Shown here piece after piece: positions 19,747 to 34,100 of a DNA stretch of 64,000 bases. A program made the position numbers and the translations under genes. How positions within the stretch are numbered: the first letter of the stretch is position 1; each line of letters starts with the position of its first letter. Source of the stretch: Vespa crabro (taxonomy: Eukaryota > Arthropoda > Insecta > Hymenoptera > Vespidae); the NCBI RefSeq assembly GCF_910589235.1, contig NC_060964.1, positions 62,001 through 126,000 on the forward strand, given 5' to 3'. The notes under the pieces are model-generated. The model did not search any database. It saw only the letters and a list, made by a program, of their open reading frames with translations, and was not told where the DNA came from.

Positions 19747-22700
19747 GTTATGCTAGTGCCTCTCGGACCAATACGACTGTATACGGACTAGGTAGCTCTC
19801 CTCCCAGTTGAAGGAAAGTAATGCGATTGACTTGAGAACCAATACGACTTTCGGGCTTGCAAATATTCCGTATAATCGTAAGAAAGTTATGCGAATGCCT
19901 CTCGAACCAAATCGGCTGTTGGACTTGGAAAATCCCGACTAGACAATGGAAAATTATGCGATTGCTACTGGAATCAATACGAATGTCGAACTTAGTAATA
20001 TTCCGATTAGTCAAGTATAAGTTATGCAAATGAAATGTTAATCAATGCGACTTTCGGAATTGGAACTATTCCGAGTAGTCGAGAGAACGTTATATGATTG
20101 TCTCACAAATCTATGCGACTATCGGACATGGAAATATCTCGTCTAGCAAAGAAAGAGCTATGCGAGTGAATTGTGAATCATTGCAACTGTCGGGCTTGGA
20201 ATTATACCGACTAATCGAGGTTAATATATGCGAGTGCCTCTCGGACCAATTCGGCTGTCGGACATGGAAAAATCCCGAATAGTCTAGTGAAAGTTTTGCG
20301 AGTGCCTCTAGAAACAATGTGGCTGCCGGACTTGGAAATATTCCGACTAAAAGAGGGAACGTTATTCAAGTACCTCTCCAACAGATGAGGCTCTCAGATT
20401 TGAAAATATTCCAATTAGTCGAAGGAATGATATGCGAGTGCCACTCGAACCAATGAGCCTGTCGGACTTCAATTACTCCGACTAGTGGAAATAAAGTTAT
20501 ACGAGTGATCCTAAAACCAAAGCGGCTGTCAGACATGGAAATATTCCGACTAAGCGAGGGAACGTTATGCGAATGATTCTCGAAACAATGCAGCAGTCAG
20601 ACTAGGAAATATTCCTTCCAGTCGAGGGAGAGTTAGGCGAGTGTCTTGTGAGCCAATGCGACTCTCGGGCTTGGAAATATTCCAACTAATCGAGGGAAAG
20701 TTTTGCGAGTGCTTCTAGAACTAATCCGAAGTTCGGACATGGAAATATTTCCACTAATAGGGAAAGTTATGAGGGCCTTTTCGGTATTGGAAATGCATCT
20801 TTCGGTATTGGAAATATTCCGACTAGACGAGGGAAACTTATGCGTGTGGCTCTCGAACCAAAGCCGATGTCGTACTTGGATATATCCCGATCAGTCGAGG
20901 AAAATTTATGCGAGTACCATTCGAACCAATGCAGCTGTCTGACTTGGAACCATTCCGTCTTGACGAGGAAACGTTATTCGAGTGACTTGTAATCCACAGC
21001 GGCTGTCGAAATTGGTTATTTTTCCAGGGTTCAAGCGAATTTTACGCAAGTGGCACGTGGTACAAATGCGGCTGTCGGACTTGGAAATATTACGACTATC
21101 TGAGGGAAAATTATGCGAGTAACTCTAGATCCAATGCGGCGGTCAAACATGAAAATATCCAGATTAGTCAAAGGAAAATATGCTTGTGCCTCTCGAACCA
21201 ATTCGGCTGTTGGACTTGGAAATATACCGACTATTCCAGGGAATGTTATTAGTGTAGCTATCGAACAAATCAGCTGTCGGATTTGGAAGTATTCCGACTA
21301 TTCGAGGGAAAGTTAAGCGACTGACGTGTGAACGAATGCAATTATCGGACTTGGAAATATTCCCACAAGTCGGAGAAAGATATGCAAGTGTTTCTCGAAC
21401 AAATGCGGCTGTCGGACTATTCCGCCTAGTCTAGGGAACTTTGTGCGAGTGCCACTCTAACAAAAGCGAATGTCGTACTTGGAATCATTCCGAATTAACG
21501 ACTAAACGATATTCGAGTGGCTTGTGAACCAAAGCAGCTGTCGGAATTGAGAATATTCTCAGTGGTCGAGGGAATGTTATGCGAATGCCTCTCGAACCAA
21601 TGCGGATGTCAGGCTTGGAAATAATCCGACTTCTCAAAGGAATGTTATATGAATGAATCTGTTTCCAAAGCTGCTGTCAGAATTGGAAATGTTCGGACTA
21701 GTCGAGGATAAGTTAAGCGAGTGATTATCGAACCAAAGCGGCTGCCGCTCTTGGAAACATTCCGACTAATCGAAAAAAAGTTATGCGTGTGCCTCTCGGA
21801 CGAATACGACTGTCCGTCTAGGTACTATTCCACCTAGTCAATTGAAAGTTGTGCGCGTGTCTTGAGAGGCAATACGACTGTTGGGCTTGGAAATACTCTG
21901 CTTAATCGACGGAAAGTTTTGTCAGTGTTCCTCGAACCAATGCGGCTGTCGAACTTGGAAATATTTCGACATGTCTAGAGAATGTTATACGAGTTACTCT
22001 GGAACGAGTTACTCTCGAACCAATGCGGCTGTAGGTTTTCGAAATATTTCCACTAGTCGAGGAAAACTTATGTGTCTTTCGGACCTATGCAAATGTCGTA
22101 TTTAAAAATATTCCGACTAGACGTAAGAAGGTCATTCGAGTGAAACTCGAAACAAATCGACTGTCGTCCTAGAAATGTTCCGACTAGTCGAGAGAATTTA
22201 TGCGAGGGACTTGTGATTCAATGTGACTGTTGGACTTTGCAAATATTCCGTCAAGACGAGGTATAGTTATGCAAGTGAATCTTGAAACATTGCGCCTGGC
22301 GGTCCTAGAAATATTCTGACTAAACCAGGGAATGTTATGAGAGGGCTTCCCCAACCGTTGCGAAAGTCGAAATAAGCAATATTCAGCCCAGTCGAGGGAA
22401 TGTTATGCGAAAACTTTTGAACCAATGCCACTATTATCTTGTAAATATTCTGAATAGTAGAACGAAAGTTATGCGAGTGCCTTTCGAATTAATGCGACTG
22501 TCGTAATGGTCAGTATTCCGAGTAGACATGGTAAAATTATGTGAGTGACTTGTGAACCAATGCGACTGTCAGACTTGGAAATATACCAAGAAGTCGTGGG
22601 AAAGTTGTGCGAGTGCCTTTCGAACCAATTCGTGTGTCGGTCTTTGAAATGTACAGACTGGACGTGGGAAAAATATATGTGTTTCTCTAGAAAAAATGCG

Positions 22701-23761
22701 ACTGTCGGATTTGGAATTTTTCCTATTAGTCGCGGGAATGATATGAGAATGAATCTCGAAACAATGCGACTGTCGGACCTAGGTATATTCCGACTATAGG
22801 AGGGAATGTTCTGAGAGTGCCCTTCGAATCAATGAGAATGTCGGTGTTGGAAATAATCCGACTAGTCGAGGGAACGTTATGCGAGTGACTTGTGAAACAT
22901 TACAACTGTCGGTATTGGAAATATTCCGACATTTCGAGCGAAAATTATTCTGGTGGCTATCGGAACAATGCGACTGTCGGACCTAGATACAGTTTGCCTA
23001 GCCAAGGGAAAGTTTTGAGTATGCCTCTCGAATCAACACGATTAGCGGAATAAGTAATATTCAGTTTAGTCGAGGGAAAGTTATGAGAGTGCCTTGTGAT
23101 CCAATGCGATTGTCGGACTTGGAATTATTCCGACTAATTTTGGGAAAGTTATGAGAGTACTATTAGAACCAATGCGTTTGCTGTACTTGGAAATATTGCG
23201 ACTAGTCGAGGGAAAGTTATGCGAGATATCTGTGAAGCAATGCGACTGTCTGTCATGGTAACATTCCGAATAGTTCAGGAAAAGATATGTGAATGCCGTT
23301 CGAACCAATGTTACTGTCAATCCTATAAATATTCCGATAAGCTGAAGGAATTTTATGGGAGCGCCTATAGCACCAATGCAATTGTGAGATTTAGAAATAT
23401 TCCCAATAGTCAGGGGAAAGTTATGGGATGAATCACGAAATAATACAACTGTCAGGCCTAGAAATATTCCGTTTTGTCGAGAGAACTTCATGCGAGTGAC
23501 TTGTAAACCTATGCGACTGTCGGACTTTGTAAATATTCTGACTAGGCGAAGGAATTTTAAGGGATCGCCTCCAGCACCAATTCGACTGTTGGAATTGGAA
23601 ATTTTCGGACAAACCGAAAATTTCGGGAAAGTTAAGCGAGTGCCTCTCGGACCAATGCAACTGTCATATATAGAATTTTTCTAACCAGTCGAGGGAAAGT
23701 TATGTGAGTGAATTTCTAAACAATGCGACTGTCTGTCCTAGAAATAATCTGACTAGTTGAT
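19747..23761 (-). repeat. 68-bp satellite array, mirrored (reverse)
   Basis: Mirror of 9641-13655. Base-for-base partner where I compared it; ORFs along it are repeat by-products. Confidence 0.95.
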
Positions 23762-25583
23762 TGAAAGCCATCGTCTCTCATTGTTTAGTGAAATTTCCTG
23801 AATCGTCTCAATGTATCCGGGCCGTACGAAGGTAGTCGTGTATATAACGTTCAAGTCATAAACCTTTGTTCTGGCCGACATTTCCACCACGAATTGGCCC
23901 CTCGAGTTTTGGTGCGTCATTACGCACTCTTCCGTCTTAACATTGAAGTCGCTGGCCATCAAGATCTAATGTGTTGTGTTCCAGATTACGTCCTCCATTA
24001 TGTCTATTTTGTCCAAGAATTCGTGGATGAGTTCGTTTTGTGCGTGGTAGCAACTAAAATAAGTAACTTCTCCAATTTTAATCCAAAGAAAGCCACGGCG
24101 TCTACTCTACTGATATTTTGCTTTGACCCAGGATCCAGATGGCAATTGCGCCGAGAGGTTCAGAGAACTATAAGGGCGGTTGCGCGTCCCTATATTGTTC
24201 ACTAATCAACAGCACATCTGCTCTCTGCTCCTGGGCCAGCTGATACAGCTCGTTGGCAATCTTTCTTTTGTTTACGTTTGTTTGGAGAATTCGCGTCAGC
24301 GCAGGAACTTTTTGGCCTTATTGAGAGCCTCCTTGAATATGTTGCAACGCCCCGATCCTGGAGAGTGTTCACGTTCGTTTCTTTCTTTTCCTTCATCCGC
24401 CTCCGTGCATAACATGCAGATTGTCGGGGCTAAGACACTCTCTCGCTTGATTTTTTACCACATTTGTAGTGGAGCTTGCTTTTGTCCGTGCCCTTGCAGT
24501 TGCGAGCGGAATGCCCATATCCTAACCATCTGTAGCACCTTGAAACCAACGCCCTCTGCATTTTTCTACAATTGATCCAACCTACCTATGCTCTTACTTT
24601 AAAAGTCGGCTTGTTCCTTGCTCCCTCACCTCTACGATGGTCATTCTGAGCCCTCTCTAGTTTGCCTTCGTGGTCCAGATCATCATTTTTCTTCGGAACC
24701 CACCCCTATGTTCCTCCTGTATGTCCCTCCAGATCGCATCTTTCACTACTTTGGTAGTGGTTAAGCTATCGAGATCTCTAATCTATAACGTCACTCTAGT
24801 TTCCCTATGGCAGACTATTCCCTTGTCGCCTAGGATGTTTTTAGACTTGCCTCCGAAGGCGACATTTTCTATAGATTATCTGCCCAATTCTATGAGAACA
24901 TCACCTGCCCATGTCTGGCGGATCGAACTCACCTCTGCATGTATGACCTCCAGTTTAGTTTTGCTATGGATTTCCTCGAGCACGGCCGCATAGGTCTCCA
25001 TTCGGTATGATCAGAAAAGTCTCTAGGTGAAACTTTGAACGCCTTTGTCTTTCCTTATAATCGTTTGGTCTTTCTTGGCTTTTCTCACATTCGCCTGGTA
25101 CCTGGATGGGTGTCTTCGCTAATTTCTCCTATTGTTTCTGTCGTCTTTTCGCTACCTCCGTCCAGGTAGGTGTGGGTGACGCCACCTCCTTCTTCTTTCT
25201 TCCAGCATTGTCCTATACCGGTATCAACGCTGGTCGTTTTTTGTTGGCCTCCTCTATTGTTTCAATCTGAGATGCCATTAAACGTCCTTTATCATACGTC
25301 TATCGTGTGTGAAGAGCCCGACCGGAAAGCTCTGTCTCCATCCACGAGCTTTGCTGGTATGCAACGACATCCAGCAACATTCAGTAGCTCTTTTCGAAGG
25401 AATTGTTGCCGTATGTAGTCTCTGATCTGATGCTGGCCAAGACAGAAACCGTCATAGGAGTGCAGTAGTAAGATGAAGACTGCTTGGACGCTTGCAAGCG
25501 CACCCTGTCCATCCACCGCTAGTGGGGGGTTCGTTACCCAGTAGCCAAAAACCATTTTCATGCTCTATGCTACACATAATTTG
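23762..25583 (-). mobile_element. Element D', mirrored copy of D
   Basis: Mirror of 7819-9640. EN pieces at 23753-23962 and 24168-24290, knuckle fragment at 24430-24561, gag folded region at about 24582-25001, all on the minus strand with the same stops as the left copy. Confidence 0.75.
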
Positions 25584-25605
25584 TAATAATAATAATATTG
25601 ATAAA

Positions 25606-25643
<38 letters not shown>
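25584..25643. repeat. (TTA)n, mirrored
   Basis: Mirror of 7759-7818, between D' and the 3' end of A1'. Confidence 0.85.
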
Positions 25644-25644
<1 letters not shown>

Positions 25645-26594
25645 TTTTTATTGATGGTCTGAGAATGCCAAACTTTACGCACTGATCCAGGGACCCTAGA
25701 TGAATACTTTACCATTTGAGTCTCCCGTTAAAGTCCCTGGAGTGTCGGACTCACCGTTGGAATAGGCACTACCGACTAAACTCATATCCATCCCAGTGGC
25801 ATGGTGAAACCATCCCGGCACCGTCATGTGACATTTCTTCGGGATGGCGCCACTACATCATGTCCCATAAATTGGACTCCCTCAATTCGGCTCTACGTGG
25901 CAGGAACCTCGATCAACATAGGTGGCACGTCTATGGGCCGCCCATCTCCTTCTTCTTATTAGGTAAGAATGCCCTCAAGTAGCAGGCAACCCTGCTCCAC
26001 TCTTGTCCTCGCAGCATTTTCTCGATTATGTTGTCCGGCGAGATATCTCCGAGCTACTGTTCCATGGCAAATCGTTCGGCGCTCCACCGTGCTCATATGA
26101 AGAAAGTGTGGTGGGAATCGTCCATGGTTGAGTCGCCATAGGGGCAGTTGCCATCTACAAACTTCCTCATTTTTGTGAGGTAGGAGCAGAACAGGCCATG
26201 CACTGTCAAGAATTGGGTGAGATAGAAATCTACCTCTCCCGCCTCCCGTTTTATCCAGTTCTCTAGTCGACTGATGATTCGGGCAGCCCATCTGCTCGTA
26301 GTTTCCTGCTCCCATCTGCTTTGCCAGAAAGAACTGGCAAGCTGGTAGAACTGGCGAGCCTTGATGCCTCCTCCTTACCCAAAATGGACCACTGCTGGTG
26401 GACGAATTGTCTCTCCTGGCCTAGTAGATCTATAGGGATAACCCCCGCGACCACACCACCGCGGGCTCAGAGACCGTGCGCTAGGACGACGCGATTCGGA
26501 GAGCGCCCCTCCTTTGTTCCGCGGATATGCACTTGCGATATATCTCCTTTCGCAGCGCCTTAGCCCATATTTCTGCGCCGTATAGCATCACTGC

Positions 26595-27613
26595 TTAGGC
26601 GGCACTCAAGAGTAGTCGCCTAATGCACGGCCGGGGACCGTTGACATTGGCCATGGGTGTGCCGAGGGTGGAAACTATTTTTGCCACCTTGCCAGCTACC
26701 CATAGTATATGCTCTCCGTAATTCAGTTTGCAATCGAGCATTACTCCTATGTACCTGAGAGACGGCTTAGTCTGGAGCGTCGCGTCTCCTACGGTGAAGC
26801 TGCGCAAGGTGTTGATGCGCTTCTTCGTTAGTAGCACGATCTCTGTTTTCTGGCTTGCTAAGGATAGCCCGTGATCTTCCATCCAGGAGATGAGTCTGCA
26901 CATGACCTGGTTGAGCAGCAGCTGTGCCCCCTCCGTGCCTCTTGCAGTTATGACAACTGCTATGTCGTCTACGTACCCAACCAAGAAAGCAACATCAGGG
27001 ACTGCTATACGTAGGATACCTTCGTAGAATATATTCCAGATATCCGGTCCTAGTATGGAGCCCTGAGCTGCTCCCGATGTCAATTCCAAGTTTCTTGGCA
27101 AATCGCCTGTATTGTACTCTAGGAAGCGCTTGTTCAGGTAATACCCGAGTATTCGGAGTAGGTACCCCGGAACTCTAAAATTACGTTCGAGCGCTTCCAT
27201 TGCCATGTCCCAACTGAGGGAGTTGAAGGCATTCCTCACGTCTAAGGTGGCCAGCAGACACAAAGGGCGGGAATGGTGATTCCCGAACTCCGTCAATTTA
27301 GTGGCTGTGACAACCTCCTGATCTGCGTGGATGGTAGAGAGGTCGGATCGAAATCCATACTTGCGGGCAGCAAGATCTCTGCTGCCCTCACGGCTGCGTG
27401 CAGCCGTGGCCTTAACAGCTTCACCAGGAGCTTGCCAGCCGTATAGAGCATACAGATAGGCCTGTATGACGAAGCTGCATCTACCGGACCCTTGCCTATG
27501 CTGATGAGCACAAGCCTCGTTTTCTTCCACGGGGCGGCGAAGATGCCCTCCCTGAGGCACATGTTGCACATGTTTAGTAAGAGCTCAGGGTGACTCTGCG
27601 CGAAGTCAGTCAA
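26595..27613 (-). pseudogene. Reverse transcriptase domain of A1'
   Basis: Mirror of 5789-6807 with the same translation in both overlapping frames (27293-27613 and 26595-27569), including YVDD and the frame change near 27360. Degraded C-terminal sequence follows down to 25931. Confidence 0.85.
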
Positions 27614-28231
27614 GACCTGGAGCTTTCTTCTTCCGCATAGATGATGCAGCCTTGAGTAGATCTTCTTCCGTAAATTGTGGCGCCTCGGTTATGACAGGCG
27701 CAGCCATGCTAATCTCTCTCTTCGTCTGTGAGGGAAATAGAGTATGCACTATGTAATCCAACGTCCTCGCGTCCAGAAGGATTCCTTGCGTTCGAGTCCC
27801 CAGCTTGCAAGTAACGATCTGATACCCCTATCCCTACGGATTCTGATCGACTTCCAGGCACAACTCCTTCCAGCTCCGTCGTTGGCTGGCCTTGATAGCC
27901 CACTTCAAAGCTTTTTTGGCCGCTTGACACTCTGCAGCCACGGGAGCAGCGTCGAGATCGCGTCACTTAGCTCGTTGTGCTAAACGGCGAAGCCTTAAGC
28001 ACTTCTTATGAAGATCTGCAATCTCGTTCGTCCACTAGTATGCAGGAAGCCTCTGCCGTTTCGTGCTCTTCTTTGGCACCGATATCGCGCAAGCCTTTTG
28101 GATGAGCTGCATAGTTGCTGCAGTAATCAACCTGGCTTGTGCTGGTGGCAATAGACTCGCGGATGCATTTTGAAGGGATCTCCATCCTCCTTCAATGACC
28201 AAAGACAGCCTCACTCGGTCCATTCTTGCAA

Positions 28232-28895
28232 TTTGTCACCGGAGGGATCGTTTTGCAATTGTCACGACTGGTCTCCTATCGTGTACATCAAAGACGATGT
28301 ACTGATGTTCGCTCCCGGTATAATCCTCTATTACACGCCAGCCTGCGACTCTTGCCACTAGTTGTTCGTTCTCTAGAGAGACGTCCGGGATCGTCTCTCT
28401 GTAGCCAGGCCTACGGAAGGTTGGTGTCGAGCCTGTGTTGAGTACTGATAGCTATAGTCTCAACACCAACTCCATGATTCGTCTTCCTCTGGAGTCCGGC
28501 CTGGCCTCCCCCCATTCGAGAGCTTTGGCATTGAAGTCTCCAGCCACAATGAGATACCCTTGTATTTCCCGCAGCGCGTCTTCCAGATCGTCCAGTTTAT
28601 TCTGGAAGTCGTCTATCCGGTCGTTTGGGGTGAGATATACGCTGACATATGTCGTCGTGCTATGTCTCACCCAAACGTAACCGCGTCTAGATCCTTGATC
28701 CGACACATGTATTTGTCGGGTATCTGGGTTTCAGATTGCCGCAGTGCCCAATTCGTTTGCATACCGTCCTATTCCTGCTCTGTCCTAATACTATTCGCTG
28801 ATTAGGACGATATCAGCTAGCTTCTCAGGGCAGAGCTGGGTTAGAAGGTGGTGCGTCGTCCTGCTCCTTTTGAGATTACCCTGAAGTACTCTCAT
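28232..28895 (-). pseudogene. Endonuclease domain of A1'
   Basis: Mirror of 4507-5170. Holds the ORF2 start (28791-28895), GDFNAKALEWGE (28452-28706) and the SEHQ segment. Same stops as A1. Confidence 0.75.
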
Positions 28896-28984
28896 CCTGT
28901 TTTCCGCTTGTTGGCTGTTGCATAGTCCTCCTGGAAAGCTTTTCAGGCCCTTGTCCTGCCAGATGCTTCTTTTGATCATCTACG

Positions 28985-29464
28985 CTATTGGGGCACAAGA
29001 AGCAAATAAAACTTAGAATGTTTGATCATGTGCCCCGTGCCGCCGCAGAAATAGCATAACTTACTGCGTTCAGGGCCCTTGCACGAGGCGCAATAGTAAC
29101 AATAGTCAAGACAGCGGTAGCATCGACTCACTTCAGTTCTTCGCCTGATCCTGCAGCTGACGAGGCCGACCAGCACTCGGCCGGCCTTTGAAAGCTTCGC
29201 AGCTGCTTCCTCTTCTATCTTGATGAGGGCAAGGCGTTGTTGTCTCGCGTTGGGGTTCGTTAATTTGACCTCGAGTTTCCCCGCGTAGTCTGGCAGGCTC
29301 CTCTTTTGGGCCTCCTCGACTTCCACCAACGATGTGCAGCAATCGCAGTCCCGTAACTCCAGCATAGCTCTAGGAACCAGTTCCGTGATGCTGCTCGTTT
29401 CTTCTAGTCCTTTCCTCAATGCTTCTGCGAATGAGGCCCTGATATGCGCAGTGGTCTTCTTCAA
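28985..29464 (-). pseudogene. ORF1 C-terminal part with zinc knuckles, A1'
   Basis: Mirror of 3938-4417 with identical translation, including the knuckle defects (Tyr for His, Ser for the last Cys). Confidence 0.8.
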
Positions 29465-29819
29465 TTCGAGGAGAACCCCTCCGGTTCTGGTCTGCCGGAC
29501 CGATCTTACGTCTATCCCTGGTGGATGGTTCCAACTACGTCTGCATAAGACTTACCTTGCGCGGGTTTCAAGAGGATAGCATCCGGCCGCGTTCTCTTTC
29601 TGGGCCTGTCGTCCGATTTGATCGGCTTCATTTCTCCTGCTATGGGTGATTCGTCACATTCTTCGCTCGTTTTTCCTGTCTTTTTCTCTTCTTCTCGACC
29701 TCGGTGGTGGCTTCGGTCGTCGTCGTCTCTTGCCGCGTTCTTTTCAGGCTTTCTTCAGCCAACTGAGGCGGGCTTGTGGCTACTCGCTTTATTGCGCCAG
29801 CATCAGTTACAGAACATGC

Positions 29820-30164
29820 CTAAGGACTCTGAGAAACACAGACGAAGTTCCTCACTCCCTTATTGACCTTATTTTGAGATTTATAAATGAACTCGAGGCT
29901 GTCTATGATGTTCTCCAGTTCTGGAAACCCTTGCTTAATAGCGTTGCTTACGTTGGGCTGTCTAGTAATAGCCGACTTCATTTTGGCGAGGAGTACTTTC
30001 GCTTTCGCGAGTTTCTCACTCACTCCATCTTGTGATGTCCCCATTGCAGGATGGATAGGTGACGTAAGGCCGGAGAACCGCGTGTTATCAACGGCTCTGG
30101 CAGCCAATTGCCACTCCTCCAAGTGACTTTCCTCATATCTTACCCTTCCTGGCGCTATAGACAC
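29820..30164 (-). pseudogene. ORF1 N-terminal part of A1', uninterrupted version
   Basis: 114 codons that read through where A1 has a TGA, giving MKSAITRQPNVSNAIKQGF, then LEFIYKSQNKVNKG and VSQSP before the TAG. The matching segment of A3 also reads TRQPNINNEINQ, so the Arg codon is ancestral and the A1 stop is derived or an error. It also has VRNFVCV where A1 has VRNFACV. Confidence 0.6.
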
Positions 30165-30581
30165 CCGCAGGCTAGGTCGCCTACCTGTGGTGCTCTTCCT
30201 GATGCAATATCCAGAGCTGGGGCCCGGTTGCCTACCCCAAGCTCCTGGCAGTTGCTGAATGACGACGGCAGGTGGCCTGCCCTAACACCACCTGACACCG
30301 CCGTGGCGTGGGTGTCCCTCCCATGCCCGCTTTTACCTTTTTCTATACTATCCATCATAAGAAATATAATTATTGGGAGGCAAGCTCCCCAAAGGAAAGG
30401 AAAGGAACGGAAAGAAATTTGAGAGTAAGAGAAAGAATAGAAAAAGATATAAAAGAAGAACAAAGATAGGAATAGCCGTACAAAAACATTCAAACGCCAT
30501 TCACACAGTCCCTTTTAGTCGCCTCTTACGGCAAGCAGGGTGTACTGTGAGAGTATTCTACTTCCCCCTACCCACAGAGGG

Positions 30582-30596
30582 TAATAATAATAATAA

Positions 30597-30647
<51 letters not shown>

Positions 30648-30965
30648 TAATAATAATGTTAATATGGATAATAGCGATAATAACGATAATAACGTTAATA
30701 ACGCTAAAAAGAACAATAATATCAATAGAAACGGTAACTGCGACAATAATCACTATAATAACAATAATTATAAGTATCACTATAATAACCATAATAATAG
30801 AAACAACGATAACAGCGATAATAATAATGACAACAATATTCACCATAAAAACGTTAATGAATTTAATAATAACGATAATAATAATAATAGTAAAAGAAAT
30901 AATCATATTTTTAATAATGATAATAGTAAAATTAACTACAAAAAGATAATTACGAAAATAACGAA

Positions 30966-31002
<37 letters not shown>

Positions 31003-31116
31003 GTAATAGTAATAATAATAATAATTCAGAATAGTATTCACCTTAATAATCTTAATAATCATAATAATCATAATATTAACCGTAATTACCATAAAAATAG
31101 TCATAATAATCATAAT
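30582..31116. repeat. (TTA)n tract, mirrored
   Basis: Mirror of 2286-2820, adjoining the 5' end of A1' and the satellite at 31118. The poly-Asn frame at 30373-31185 is a translation of this repeat. Confidence 0.95.
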
Positions 31117-31117
31117 T

Positions 31118-34100
31118 TTGGACTGTCGAAGTTGGAAATACCCCAACGAGTCGTGAGAAAGTCATGCGAGTGCTTGTCGAATTAATGTGTCTGTCGTACT
31201 ATGAAATATTTTTACTAGTCTTGCGAAAGCTATGCGAGTGACTTGTGAACCAATACGACTTTCGGAATTAGACATCTTACGTCTAGCCGACGGATAGTTA
31301 AAACAGTGTCTTTCGAAGTATTGCGACTGTCGTACTTGAAAATATGTCAATTAGTCGAGTGAAAGTTATGCGAGTGCTTCTCAAACCAATGCTTCTCAGA
31401 CATATTACAACTAGTCGTGGAAAAGTTATACCACTTACTTGTCAGCCAATGCGAATGTCGGGCTGGGAACTAATCCGACTAGTCGAGTGAAAGTTATTAG
31501 AGTGACTCACGAACTAATGTCGTTGTCGGACTTGGAAATATTCCGATTAGAGGAGGGAATGTTGTACGAGTTACTTGTGAACAACGCGACTGTCGCAATT
31601 GGAAATATTCCGAGTAGTTGATGGAAAGTAATGCGAGTGCCTCTCGAACCAATGCGGCTGTCGCACCTAGAAATATTACGACTAATCGAGGTAAAGCTAT
31701 GCGAGTGACTCTCGAACAGATGCGAATGTCAGACCTAGAATTACGCCGATAAGTCGAGGGAAGATTATGTGAGGGCCTCCAAAAGCAATGCGACTGCCTT
31801 CCTAGATATATTCCAAGTATTCGAGGGAAAGTTATTTGAGTGCCTCTAGAACCAAACCGACTGTCAAGCCTAGATATATTCCGACTAGACGAGAGAACGT
31901 TATGCGAGTTACTTGTGAACCAATGAGACATTCGGACGTGGTAATCTTCCGACTAGACGAGGGACAGTTACGCAAGGGCATCACGAACCAATACGACTGT
32001 CGGACATAGATTTATTCCGACAGAGGGAGGGAAAGTTGTGCGAGCGACTTTTGAATCAATGCGACTATCGCACTTGGAAATGTGCCGTCATATCCAGCTA
32101 ATGATATGCGAATGCCTCCAGAACCAATGCGACAGTCGCAATTGGGAATATTACAACTAGTCCAGAGAAGGTTTGATGAATGCCTCTCAAACCAACGCGG
32201 CTGTCTTACTTGGAAATATTCCGCTTAGTCGAGGGAAATTTATGCGAGTCCCTCTCGAATCAATGCGACTGTGGGTCTTGGAAATATTCCAACGAATCGA
32301 GGGGAAGTTATGCGCGGCTTTCTCGACCCAATGTGACTTCCGGATTTGGAAATATTCTACCTAGTTGAGGGAATGTTATGCGAGTAGCTTGTGAACCAAT
32401 GCGACTGCAAAGTTTGGAAATATTTCGTTCTAGTCGATGGAAACTTATGCGTGTGCCTCGCGAAACAATGCAGGTGTCGGACTTTGAAATATACTGCCTT
32501 GTTGAGGAAAAGTTATCCGAATGCCTTTCGAAAGAAGGCGACCTTCGGACTTGGAAATATTCCGCCTAGTCGAGGAAGTTATATAAGTGCCTCTGGAATC
32601 AATGCGGCTTTGAGAATTGGAAGTAATCCGAATGTTTTTGGTAAAATTATGAGAGCTAATCTCCTACCCATACGGATGTCTGACATGGAAATTTTTCGAA
32701 TATTCAAAAGAAAATTATGCGAGTTACTTGTTATCCAATGCGGCAGGCTGACTTGAAAATATACACACTTGTCGAAGGAAAGATATGCGAGTGCCTCTCG
32801 AACCAATGCGGCTTCCAGAATTGGAAAAAATCCGATTAGTCAAGGTAAAATTATGAGAGTAAATCACTGACCAATGCGACTTTCTGACTTGGAAATATTC
32901 CGAATAATCGAAAGAGAGTTATGCGAGTGATTTGTGAAAAAATGCGAATATTGGACTTGGAAATATTCCAACAAGACGATGAAAAGATACGTGAGTGCCT
33001 TTCAAACCAATGCGGCCGTCGTACTAGGAAATAATCCGGCTAGTCAAGGGAAAGTTTGGCGAGCGACACTAGTATCAATACGACTTTCGCACATGTTAAT
33101 AATTCTAACAGTTGAGGGAAAGTCATACGAGTGACTTTCGAATCAAAGCTGTTGTCGGACTTGGAAACATTCCGACTAGTCGAGTAAAAGTTATACGTTA
33201 TATTTAATAGTTATATTCTCCTCGAAAAAGTACGACTTTCGGACTAGGAAATTTCCGACTTGTCGAGTGCAAATTATGCGAGTGGCGCCCGACTCCTTGT
33301 GACTGTCGGACTTGGAAGTATTCCGACTAGTCGAGATAAAGTTGTGCGAGTGCAAATCGAACCATTTTGACAGTAGGACTTAGAAATATTCGGAATAGTC
33401 AAGGGCAAGTTATTCGACTGGCTCTCGAACCAATGCAGCTGTCTGTCTTGAAAATATTCCGACTTCTCGAAGGGAAGTAATGCGAGTGCCTCTCGGACTA
33501 ATAAGACTGTCGGACATGGAAATATTTCGACTACTTGAGGGAAAGTTACGCGAGTGACTCTCGAAACAAAATGGTTGACGGACTTAGAAACAGTCCGTCT
33601 AGTCAAATAAAAGTTATGCGTATGCCTCTAAGATCAATACGACTGTCGGACTTACTAATATTTCGACTAGTAAAGGAAATATTATGGGAGTGCCTCTCGA
33701 ACCAATGCGGCAATAGGGCTTGGAAATATTCCAATCATTAGGGTAAAGTTAAGCGGGGCCTTTCGATCAAATGCGGCTGTAGCACTTTCAAGTATTCCTA
33801 CCAGTCGTGGGAAAGTTACGAGAGTGGTTCTCGAATAAATGCGGCTGTCGTACTTAGAAATACTCCGACTATTCGAGAGAAAGTTATACGAGTAACTTGT
33901 CAACTAATGTGACTGTCGTACTTGAAAATATCCCGACTAGTCAAGGGTGAGTTATGAGAATTACTTGTGTATCCATGCAACTGTGGAAATAAAAATATTC
34001 CGACCAGTCGAGGAAAAGTTATGCGAGTGGCTCTCGAACCAATGCGGCTGTCGGTTTGAAAAATATTCCGACTTCTTGAGAGAAAGTAATGCGAGTGCTT

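Larger units (their letters stand above)
25644..30581 (-). mobile_element. Element A1', mirrored copy of A1
   Basis: Mirror of 2821-7758: leader about 30165-30581, ORF1 28985-30164, ORF2 from 28895 down to 25931, 3' UTR to 25644. Flanked on both sides by (TTA)n. It differs from A1 at the mirrored positions of 3439 and 3560. Confidence 0.87.
17071..33401 (-). repeat. Right arm of 16.3-kb inverted duplication
   Basis: Reverse complement of 1-16333, beginning at the first base after the N run. All elements of the left arm recur here in mirrored order and strand. After 33401 the satellite continues without a partner only because the left window edge has been reached, so the arm may be longer. 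The likeliest origin is a second assembled contig or haplotig of the same locus. Confidence 0.97.
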
